Origin: Macrocystis pyrifera
Taxonomy: Eukaryota > Sar > Phaeophyceae > Laminariales > Laminariaceae
DNA length: 64,000 nucleotides
Direction of reading: 5' to 3'
Assembly: GCA_031763025.1 (NCBI GenBank)
Contig: JASSKH010000010.1
Location: 11,425,427-11,489,426, forward strand
This document shows positions 1-9,603 of the stretch, in pieces. The notes beneath the pieces are model-generated. The model saw only the letters and a program-made list of their open reading frames with translations. It was not told the origin of the DNA and searched no databases. Within the stretch, counting starts at the first letter, position 1. Every line of letters begins with the position of its first letter. Both the position numbers and the translations under genes were made by a program.

Positions 1-19
1 TAGAGTACGGTATGGAGCA

Positions 20-780
20 GTCTATGACTGATCGGTGCATTTTTTTGCATGGTTGTGGACGGCAAGGTAGAACTGATCATGGTCATTCATGTAGATGGCG
101 TCGTGGTCTCAGGATCAGACGAGACATGCACAGAGTTCAATGCCGCGTTAGATACGAAATCTCCCAGGAATAACGTCGACGAACCAACTTAGTGCACTGG
201 TTGTGCTTTCGAACGCGACTAAGGATCGAGAACTTTCGATTATACGCGAGAGGCGTTCGTTGAGGAGAGCATTTTATACATGTTGCATCGATTTGGAGTG
301 AACTCGTCATCTGACATCCACACGAAGGCCAGTGTTGAAGTACAGTAGGCCCAAGAAGAGAAGGCGAGCCTGCTGCAGGAGGGAGGACAGTGGGTAGCTT
401 GGCGTGGCTGTCGACAATGACGAGCCGAACACGTCCAAGGCTGTTCGTGCTACGGCGCGCCACTATCACAACTTCACGGAGAGGCATACCCTCACGGAAC
501 CAAGATTTTAGCATACCTCCACGGGACCAGAGGTTAGGGATTGATATTAGTGTGGAGTTCGGGAATGGATATGACTGCGTACAAGTGTACGGCTGCGCCG
601 ACAAGTCCAACGACAGGCGCTCGGTATTGAGGACGGTAGTGACCGTGGGGGTTTCCACCGTCAGTCGGGCAGGAAGCTCGCGGAGGTGTGTTGCATTGTC
701 CACAGCAGAGGCAGGGTGGGTTGCGCTGGGTGAAGGGGTGAAGTAGGCTTTGTTGTACGGGCGCAGTGTTGTCGTCTACT
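20..780 (+). pseudogene. decayed Ty1/copia pol fragment (RT end and RNase H)
   Basis: The plus strand reads, in broken frames, like the C-terminal part of a copia-class polyprotein. Positions 50-175 contain the reverse-transcriptase box HVDGVVVSGSD, a degenerate form of the copia YVDD active site. Stop codons follow in the same frame near 190-220. Positions 390-746 give the RNase H section with LAWLSTMT, ADKSNDRRS and LSTAEAGWVALGEGVK, which correspond to the copia DA...S..RS and TAEAEY.AL motifs, but the catalytic order is damaged and the first acidic position is lost. No LTR was recognised and the 5' part lies outside the window. Known: these domains copy element RNA and remove the template. 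Inferred: a dead, 5'-cut insertion. Confidence 0.72.
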
Positions 781-1418
781 TGTCCAGGCTTTCGAGGGTA
801 ATCGGGGGGGGCATAGCGTTGACTAAGAAATGTAGGTGCATTGGGGTATAATCATCACTATCGTCACGCAAAATTACGAGTCGTGAGTCCACGCCGTTGG
901 CGCATGGGCAGAATGACAGCCTGACAGCTTGATACCTGTGGTACTTTCAATATGATACTTCCGACTCTTATATTCTTGTTGGATTAAGCTTGGACCACCG
1001 TGTAGATTTGAGGGAAAATTATTAACTGTGAGAATCGTATCGTCATATGCACCATCACCACCAATATCACAAGCACGACCATCGTCACAATTACGTTCAT
1101 TGTTGCTGTTATCACGGCCATTATCGTTGCTATCGTCACCAACTAAAGCATACACCAACCACGACCATCCTCTGAATGCCCGACCTTCTCCTTCGTGTAC
1201 CTCTCCAGTAGCCACATTTTAGCTTGTCCATCTCTCCCTTTCACCTACCCCCCCTATAGCCACATCGTCTATCGGAGGGCCCAACTCATACAAGAGCAGC
1301 CTCGCCATCATCTGACAATCAAGATCTGAACCAGCCTCGGATCGGCCCGCCCTTACTGCATAGTCGTGCTCTACTTCCCCACTATCCGGCTCAGCGTTGT
1401 TGACAGTCAGAGACGTGT

Positions 1419-1815
1419 CTACCGCGAGGTTTCTATGCATTGCCGGGCGTTCTCGGGTTCGATGGGATCCGATGAGATTTCACAGAATTGGGTGTCCGCC
1501 ACGGGGATTTCCACCTCTTTCTCGGCAATCTCGAAGTCGGGTTCGGCGTAATTCGAGCCTCCATCTTGGTAGTCCGCCAGAAGGGTTTCTACGTCTGGGT
1601 GGGCCTCCCTGGGTTCGATGGGGTCCGATAAGTCCCCATCCTTGCTGTCAGCTGTGAGCGACTCCACCATGTCAAGCTTGTATTTCCCTAGTTCGATTGG
1701 ACTTGGGTTCGAGTCTTTGTCTTGGCTCCCTGGCGCCAAAGACTCCACGTCAACGTTAGGCTTATGCTGCTTCTTAGGTTCGACGGAGCTTGCTCAGTCG
1801 TCTTCGCGTTGGTGA
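1419..1815 (-). CDS. acidic internally repeated ORF (uncertain)
   Basis: An open minus-strand frame contains an imperfect repeat of about 25 residues built around PIEP..A..DVETLLADYQDG. Related units are PIELGKYKLDMVESLTADSK and DPIEPENARQCIET. The frame is closed upstream by TGA near 1800 and has no convincing ATG, so it would be an internal exon or a pseudogene piece. The repeat, the acidic composition and the lack of simple-sequence DNA argue that it was once translated. The family is not recognised. Its position between a dead copia element and an unknown gene gives no functional hint. Confidence 0.25.
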
Positions 1816-2256
1816 CCCGCCTCTGCCCCGTGTTTGCCGTGCCCTGAGTCGTGTGTTTGCGGCGCCTGCCAACGAAAGCGAGGTGAAAGAAAGGGGCGAT
1901 GGTGTTCCGATCCCATCCATATTTTGTGAACTGATTGGTTGTTCCCGTGGTGGAGTGTTCTGTCGGGGGTTTATCTCCCGCCATGCTTTCCCAGCGCATA
2001 CGTGTGTTTTGTTGATTGGCCTTGATCTGCCATCCTACAATTCCGGCTTATTTCTTTGGGAAAGAGCGGAAAGCGGTTCCTGACAGCGGTTTGATGGTGA
2101 TGTCGTTTTGTCACCGCGAACACCGTGAATGATACAGCGGCTGTCGTTGTTTTTGCTGCCGATCAACGTCGCTGTTGCTCTCTTTCTGTTCTTGGTGTTC
2201 TCTCTGTTGTGATGTCGTAGTGGGAAAGGGCCTGGTTTTTGAAAAAAACTACTACT

Positions 2257-2363
2257 ATTACGGGGGGGCATAGTAAATAGGACCTACGGTACACACAAGA
2301 ACCTATATATTTATTTATTTCTACTTGAAATATTTGGTCCTATTAACTATGGTCCCCCGTAAT
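2257..2363. mobile_element. MITE family 1, copy 1 (TTACGGGGG termini)
   Basis: A near-palindromic element of about 107 bp. The left end reads ATTACGGGGGGGCATAGTAA and the right end is its complement ending in CCCCCGTAAT. The AT-rich core holds CCTATATATTTATTT and AATATTTGGTCC. The same structure recurs at 7,763, 11,606, 14,606, 45,283 and (interrupted) 50,141. No ORF is present, so it is a non-autonomous inverted-repeat element. Confidence 0.85.
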
Positions 2364-3013
2364 GACTGTAGTTTGAGTGGCACTGGTATGGGGTTAAAAC
2401 GGGTCGCAGATTCTAAGGCACCATCTCATGAAAGGAACATTCGTTGAAGTACTGCTGTAGTTTGGCTTGAACAACAGCAGAAGAACCAGAGTAATCGAAT
2501 AGCGGTGACTGGCGCGGTTCAACGGGGTTCTCAACGGTACTTGCGTCCGATCGGTTTTATAGCGTCCCCCCCGGGCGCATGGAAGCGCGTACCAGAGGTA
2601 CGTACAGGGAACGGGTCCAACCAAACGCGAAGCAAAAGCCTTCGAAAAGAAACGAAATGCTTGATGCAAAAAAAAAAAAGAGCGCAAAGATTGACTCACT
2701 GCTGTCGTGCTCACCAACCGAAAGCGAACGCTTCTTGCGAAAACAATTCGTTCGCTGTGCTCCAACAACCGCTTGCTGGAACTATAAACAGAGAGCATCG
2801 CGCCCGTAGTTAACAATCATTGCTCTAAGCAAAATAGTTGTGGCCTCGACTCACCCTCGGTACTGCTCCTGGTGGGAGTTGGTAAAGATCACACGGAAAT
2901 GTATCTACCCCCCTCATGATTCCGGGACAAATTGAGGTATCCACAACTAAGCTCAAGGTATTACACACCTGGTACCAGTGTCTATGTCCGTTCACCTGCA
3001 GCTGGCGGGGGTG

Positions 3014-3485
3014 CTACTGCCCATCACCCAGAGCGTCACCGCCAGCCACCATCCGCAGCAGATTATCCCGGTGCAGGCTGGGCTCGGATTCGCCGCTCAG
3101 GTCGCTTTTTTCGCTTGAGCTGTCCGCGTCACTGCCACGACCCTGCTCCTTTCCGGCGTCGCTGCCGTGCCCACCGTATCCGCCGCCGCTGCGCTTGATA
3201 CCGCCATGGTTTCAGCTACGTCTCTCCGTGTCGCCATCGTCGCCGGGGTAGCTACACATCTCGTCATTGCTGCTGCCGCTGCTGTCGGTCCAGCCTAGCT
3301 TCACGATGACACCCGTTTTGCCGCCGCCGCCGCCGCCGCTGCCGCCGCCGCCGCCGCCACCGACGTGCTCTATGATACCGTGCACTGTTTTCTCGTCGTC
3401 CTGGGAGTCAGCGCCGTGGGAACGACTAATGCTGCAAGCTGGGCTGCCAGACGGCGAGTTTTGTGTGACGGTCGTTTGGCATTCC
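3014..3485 (-). CDS. terminal exon of an unknown minus-strand gene, with in-frame TGA
   Basis: A strong acceptor (a CTCTCTCTCTCACCCTCAG tract) precedes an exon that starts in phase 2. The frame begins ECQTTVTQNSPSGSPAC and continues through GADSQDDEKTVHGIIEHV, a Gly/Ser run encoded by mixed GGC/AGC codons, then KTGVIVKLGWTDSSGSS. It meets TGA at 3212-3214 after ERRS. The same frame stays open beyond it (NHGGIKRSGGGYGGHGSDAG, then SSSEKSDLSGESEPSLHRD) up to TAG at 3014-3016. Composition is alike on both sides of the TGA (Gly-rich, then Ser/Asp/Glu-rich). The family is not recognised; the protein looks intrinsically disordered. The true stop may be the TGA, the TGA may be a nonsense mutation, or it may be recoded. 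No upstream exon was identified. Confidence 0.45.
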
Positions 3486-6400
3486 CTGAGGGTGAGAGAG
3501 AGAGAAGGGCGGAAGGGGGGGGGTGACCTCATATGCCGCTACACCTGTGCATCATCGGATGGGGAGATAGGCTATTGGGCGCATATATCGATAGTACGGC
3601 AGAGAACGTCGAGATCAAGATTCAAGACTACAAAGTACTTTATTGTCACAGTGCAGTAGTAGTCAGAAGGACCAAAAAAAAGGTTCGTAAACACAGGAGA
3701 GCATAACGGTTGTTTGAGTCCATCGCATGTTCCGTTTACTACTGTACGTACAGTAAATATGGCCCCCGTGTTGACAAGTTGAACCCCTTTGGGATCCCTT
3801 CTCAGAGATAGTGACCAATCGAAATGATAGCTGTAGTAGCAGTCTATGAGGCGCGGGCAGAATCGTGTTGCGGCCGTCCGGTACGACTCGTATCAACCAA
3901 TCATCGTAACTCGGACACCAACCATTAGTTTACACCTCCATCACTCACTGGCAAAAATGGTTGTTGTAATCCTCAGTTTTTACCTTCGAATTGTTTCTCC
4001 TCTGTCGCCGATCATTCAATGTAAGTATTGGAGTGGATGAGGCCTCCTGCCCCGAAGCAGGAGGGGCTCGCCCGGAGATGAACTCCGCGCTTAGTGTGTT
4101 CTCAGCGCGGCACCCATCCCTGGGATTGAAAGGATCTTGCAGAAAAAGACTGCCGGGTACTATTAATGAGCCTGTAGCGTGGGTAGGGAAGGTCTGTATT
4201 TTTCTTGTGCCCATTACCCCGTTCTGGCAGGGGGAGCTAGCCTTCCAAAAATAAAGCGGTGGACTCGGGCGTTCGTTTTCTTGGTTGATCTCTCATCAAG
4301 TCAATCGTGACTCCTCCTCGTTTTGTGCCAAATTTGAGTTCATCTGATTGGGTGACGACTTTACCTACCTGTGGTTTCAGAAGAGGGTTGGCAGAAGGAA
4401 TACCTTTTCACAAATGAAATGATGATGAGAGGCACTACCTAACGCAGTACAGCCGTCGAAGGCCGTGTACTCTGCGTGCAACAACAACAGGCCGTGGCTG
4501 TACGTTTTTGTTCCGGACGTGCGCAAGATCGCCCTGGCTCCTGGGCGACAACAACTAACTGACGATAACTGGCCATGGAGATGGTCGATGGGGTGTATGA
4601 TATATGATGATGCCGTACTTCATTATGGTCTTACGACTTTTAAACGTGCGGTAGCTCAACGGTACCCGTGTACTATGGTTTATGTTTGGGTGATAGTCGC
4701 ACACTTCGTACGAAGGGTACCATCTTTGGGTACATAAGTAGTGCAAGCCCACTCTTGAGGCTCCGTGCGGTACAAAAGGCGACAGAGCAAACCAATGTAG
4801 AATCGCAGATTGACGGGCTGATTCTTCTTTCTTTGCTCATCACAATTTATGTTCGCGCTCTTCTTTTCTCTCTCCCTCTTGCATCCGGGGTCACAAAGCA
4901 GGCTCTCCTCCCCCCTCCTTACTACGCTCGGTTCGTGCTTTGCATTTATATCGCGAGAAGACATCAACCCTTTCTTCGCTCGTCGACTCGCCACGCACCT
5001 ACTGCTTGCTGCATCACAGAATCTGCAATGAAACTCGCGGAATCGGCACGTTGCGTTCGTGTCGTGGGGGGGCGTGCACTTGAAGCAGCAGAACAACAGT
5101 AGACGCTCGTACACAAAACTTGTGGGTCTCTGTGTTGGCGCTGGTCGTATGCGCACGACGACGGAAAACACATTCTAATTTCAAGCTCAGACCCCGCGGC
5201 CTTCTCTTGAGAGCGTCTTCGATGACGCTCTCGTTCACATATTGCCACCATATGTGTTTGTACTTAAGGTACTGTACGCACTTACCAGGTATCATGTACT
5301 GTTTATCCATTTAATAGTTTAATATTCCCCATCCCATTTGTGTTTTCAGCCCCTTGTTGCTCCAGCTCCCTCCCGCAGCAAAACAACAGCCGTATCTCCG
5401 ATCAGGGGCCAATGAGTAGACTCTTCTCCCCCCTCCCCACTACTGTACGGGCCTCGGGTTTTTATCGCGTGGAGAGGTGTTTCGGTGCTTTCTTCCTCTT
5501 TTGTCGACTCGCGTCGAATGAAACGTCCCTCGCCTATTTCAGCCAATCAATGATGTGCATACGGTGCATTCTGGGATACCTAGTCAAGGCACCAGGTACC
5601 GGGTATGCAGTTCGTATGTATTTCGAGTCTGGACGACGCCGATGAGGTCTGTTGTTCTTGGGCGCGTTCTGGGCGTTGTGTGGTGTGTGCGCCTCTCGTC
5701 TGCCTAGAGCTCGATCGAAGAGGATTTACTCAGGAGCAGTACGTAGTCGTAGCAGCTTTTGCTTGCAGGCCACAGGTGCGCAGGTACCTTTTTTCGCGTT
5801 CGTTGCCGGTCAGGTCATCTTCGTCCGATGATGATGGTGATGCTGCTGATCGGGAAGAAAAGCAACGTGTGTGTGTGTGTTTGACGGTGGACCATGGGGA
5901 ACGCCACGAAAGAAAAACTCTTCTTTTTTTCCTGCCGTTTCACGCACGTATGTATCTGTCTGTTTGTTGTTTTGCAACCGTCGCGCCTTTGCTCTCGTGA
6001 AGACACCGTCCTCCCTGCACGTCTATTCTTAGACGTACAGCAGCAGTACCGATATATATTCTCGTGTTTTTATTCGAACAGGCATGAAATTCGACGAGAC
6101 TCGACGAGGGAAGAAAGGGCTGAAGTATTCTCGCGACAAAAAGGCGAGGCGTGAATCGTAGTTGGAAGGGGGTGGCAGAGCCTGCTACGTTATATATGTA
6201 GTCCTGGATCTTAGTGTGGACTACAATAGTTGTAGGAGGGGAGAGAGGAAAAAAAGGGGAAGATGATTAGGTCGAATAATTTGATCAAAACCCAAATGAT
6301 ACCTATCATGTCTACGAACGATCATGGTATTCCAGTTACCTGGTACATATTAATGCATACATGGTGCACGCGATTTCTTCGTCGGCTCTTTGCGGTCCTT

Positions 6401-7762
6401 TCGTGGCCTTTGGAGGCTTTCCTTCACGGTGCTCCTTTCTGAGTACATCCGCACACCGGATGCCTTCATGTGGGAGTTTCGTTTATATGTACTCGTAGTG
6501 ATTTGATTTCTTCGCGGAGCCCTCCAATGGACGGGTGTATGTACAACAGTAGTATGAGCTTTCCAATGTATTCATTGTGTTTTTCATGGGCTCCCATTTA
6601 GGGCTTTCATGGACGTTTCGTGGACTCTCGTGCTGCTTTTACGATGCTCTAGCAATCATATTCAGAATATTAACTTCGCAAGCGCAGAAGCAACCAGCTA
6701 AATAAACAAACAAAAAATGAGGGTCATCGGGGCGACCAAGCCTTCAACCACACCTGCAATGTCTCGGGAGCGCGGCATCATCCCCACCCGCCCGCCCCCG
6801 TCCCCCCTCCCTCCATCCGCGCATCACCCTCAACGCGATTATTTTTAGTGGTTGCATACATTCATCATTCATCGTCCGCAGAGTCTCGAACAGGTCACAG
6901 TGTTAAGATCGACGGTTGCGGGACACTTTGTATCCCTGGACAGGTCTGCCTTTTAAGTCGGTAAACATTGTACTCACATGTGTTGTTTGCTCAGCTATAG
7001 AAGAAGAGCAGTTTTATTCCTTTCGTGCACGCGGAGACTGAGACCAAACTCGTGCTCCTCTGGAAAACCCCTGGTTTTCCATGTAAGATACGCCTTCCAA
7101 GTACTACAAATACGTTCCCAGTGACTGAACCCAGGAATATCCGGGCTTTCAATCTCATACAAGACAATATCTTAACAACAGACCGAGACAGCGATCCTCG
7201 CGCCTCATCTCGGGGGGGGGGGGGGGGGGCGGGGCGCTAATTAAAGTTCACGCTCTTCTGTGCTGGTGTGGCTCCGGCCGTGTGGTTAAGTACGGAGCAG
7301 GAGAGATAAAAACAAAAGTGTCAGAAAACATTTTTGTTTTTTAACGCGATCTTGAGCTTGCCCCTCCTTTAGAAATGACGTCGACGCGTGTTTAGTTTTG
7401 GGGGACAAACTTGGGTGTGGGATATTGTTCGCGGTAGATGTAGCAGAAGAAACGGGTTCATGCCCTGGATTTCGCGAACTTTCGCGAGCTCTGAGAAGAC
7501 CGGTTGCGCGCGGGTAGACTAGTACATAGTAGGCTTGTTGGCGTCGCCTGGTACAATGGGTAGCGGCAATAGCGGTGGGGGTACGTGTCATCTAATTTTC
7601 TGAGACACTCTTCACTTGATTATAGTATAGGAGCTCTCCAGACCTCACCCGAAAAAAAAACATGATTTTTAGCAGAAAAAAAAAAAAAAAAAAAACTAGA
7701 AAAAAAAAAAAAAAAAGTGCAACAACCCGACGAAAATTCCCCTAAAGACTACGGTTCATATT

Positions 7763-7869
7763 ATTACGGGGGACCATACTAAACAGGACCAAATATTGTT
7801 AGTAAAAATACCTAAATATATAGGTTTTTATGTATGCCATAGGTCCTGTTAACTATGGACCCCCGTAAT
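7763..7869. mobile_element. MITE family 1, copy 2
   Basis: Ends are ATTACGGGGGACCATACTAA and its complement ending in CCCCCGTAAT, about 107 bp in total, with an AATATTGTTAGTAAAAAT core. Compared with copy 1 the core lies in the opposite orientation. No coding capacity. Confidence 0.85.
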
Positions 7870-8130
7870 AATAGGTGTATCACTCACAGTATTAGTCGTG
7901 GAAAAAAACGAAACGCGAAAGGTGTGATTCCGACGACGATATTGGGTTAAGGGACCTGGTCAATCAGGTTATTTTTTGGTCACAAAAGTGCCGCCTCTAT
8001 CAAGCGGTCACCCCTGCCTCAGAAATCCTTCTAACCCCCGCCCAGACCCCCCGCGGCCCATCGTTGCGCGTGTGATATTTTGTCTGCCAAAAGAGACTTT
8101 ATTGCTCTGATGCCACCCATGGGGTAGCGT

Positions 8131-8570
8131 GGGGGGGGGGGGGGGGGGGGTTCGATAGGGGAGATGTGCTCGATCTCATACATGGCCGTAGTCGTATGAC
8201 CACAGACCCTCGCATCCCTACAATGACGGGACGGAGCTTGTCGGGTTTTCTCCGACCAGGCAGACATTGCTTGCACCAAGCGCGAAGCGCCGTGAGGTGC
8301 CCGGCGAGTCGAGTCGCATGAAGGGTGAGCTGCATCTTACCAAGAACCGCTTATGAGGCGGACTTGCATATGGATGACAGCTTCAATGAGTTAATATAAT
8401 TTCCGGTGTAGCTACTTGCAGAGACAGCAGTGGGAGTACTATCTATGCCACTGCCTCTTGGGAGCCTTACCATAAAAACTACGTGATACGATCATTTCCA
8501 CTTGTGCGGAGTAAAGGTTGTTCACCTCGCACAACAGATTTAACTCGACCACCAGCTGTGACCGACCACC
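8131..8570 (+). repeat. family A interspersed repeat, long copy
   Basis: Begins with a run of about 20 G (8,131-8,150), then the conserved core CATGGCCGTAGTCGTATGAC, CAATG(A/C)CGGGACGGAGC, GGTTTTC..CGACCAGGCAGAC, TTGCACCAAGCGCGAAGCGC and GAGTCGCATGAAGGGTGAGC. A 3' extension shared with the copies at 10.6 and 18.0 kb follows: GAGACAGCA(G/A), TTGTGCGGAGTA and CGACCACCAGC, ending in an A run. Length is about 440 bp with no ORF. Copies lie in both orientations throughout the window. Confidence 0.75.
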
Positions 8571-9348
8571 CAAAAAAAAAAAAAAAAAAAAACACGTACC
8601 CTGGTTATCTAGCTCGAGTAGTGAGCATCATGTTTTTTTACAGTGTCGTTACCAACCGACGCCAACCCACCGGGGGGGGGGCAGAATTTTCGAACCGCCC
8701 ACGGCACCCGATGGAGTTTGATGTGATTTTTTCTGCTTTTATTTTTCATGTTTCCTTCGTGTACAGTCTTCGTACACCTCCTTCACTCCCCCACAGCAGG
8801 TATGCAGCGATCTCAAAAAAATTCCGAGCAGGTGGCAGAATTGTCTTTTTAAAAAAAAAAGTCTAGAAACAGCGTTTTTTTTTTCTTTCTGCAAAGCACA
8901 GTGCAAAGCAGTCCAAAGTATAAGCACAAAATGCTGCGCGTGCACTTTGCGCCTCGTGCTGTACACCCATCGCCTTCCGTTGGGTTTTGCGCTTTGTGAC
9001 ACTCCTTCCCCCCCCCCCCCCCCCCCCCCCCCCCGCCCCGAGGATAAAAGGCTGATGCTTGATGCTTCGTGTGGCCTGGCCGATGCAGCAAGCGCCATAT
9101 ATATAGACATATATATGTATATGTATATCCTTACTTATGTATATCCTTCGACAGTTTAGACCGTGTCTTGAGGCCCCCATCACCGTAATTATTGGCGTGG
9201 ACGATTTTTCCGTCCAGAACATTCCTATCGCTTTATTTTCGTTTTTTAAGCGACATTTTCTTTTCGCAGTCCCCAAGACGGCTTGGTTAAACACGGCAAA
9301 ATACTAGGTGGGCATTCTTTCCGGTTCTAACACAAGCACGGGGCGGCG

Positions 9349-9603
9349 TCAACTCGCCCCTTCTACCTCCGCCTCCGGTAGCGCAACGATGCCGGCCCGC
9401 CCCCCCCCCCCCCCCCCTCCCCCACTCGCCCCCGCCCCGGACCTCGCCCCGCTCGCCGCGTCCGGCTGTTGTTGCTGGCGTGATCTCTTGAGGGATGAGG
9501 TGCTGGTGTTGGTGCTGTTGCTAGCCGCTGCTTCGCTCTTGCGCTTCGACGCCTTTTTTCGCCAAGAGGAGCTGCTGCTGCTACTGGCGCTTGAAGACTT
9601 CGC
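9349..9603 (-). CDS. TAF12: TAF12 exon 8 (C-terminal tail and stop)
   Basis: Acceptor ACCCATATCTCACAG, then 84 codons and TGA (9349-9351). It starts in phase 0, matching the end of exon 7. The product is Ser-rich, then basic ([16 protein letters not shown] and [11 protein letters not shown], possible nuclear localisation signals), then a Gly run on a G tract (about 9,401-9,418), and ends [10 protein letters not shown]. Disordered basic tails after the fold are not a conserved TAF12 feature, so this part is lineage-specific. The Gly run makes its exact length uncertain. Confidence 0.75.
   Translation of the reverse strand, partial: AKSSSASSSSSSSWRKKASKRKSEAAASNSTNTSTSSLKRSRQQQQPDAASGARSGAGASGGGGGGGGRAGIVALPEAEVEGAS

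Larger units (their letters stand above)
3533..9348. other. 5.8 kb without a recognisable gene
   Basis: No exon with convincing composition plus splice sites was found on either strand. The stretch holds a hairpin-rich piece (4,030-4,120), a weak direct similarity between about 4,910-5,040 and 5,425-5,545, a short TG run (5,868-5,882), a G tract (about 7,212-7,229), A-rich tracts (7,653-7,717), MITE copy 2 (7,763), a family A repeat (8,131) and a C tract (9,009-9,034). The proximal part also contains the 3' flank of TAF12. Confidence 0.6.

Noticed and set aside
2394..2816. 140-codon minus ORF (Arg/Ser/Leu-rich)
   Set aside because: No ATG context, splice sites or recognisable motif; composition resembles random frames of this region.
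4910..5545. Possible duplicated promoter or gene start (4,910-5,040 against 5,425-5,545)
   Set aside because: Similarity is patchy and rests largely on pyrimidine tracts; not enough for a call.
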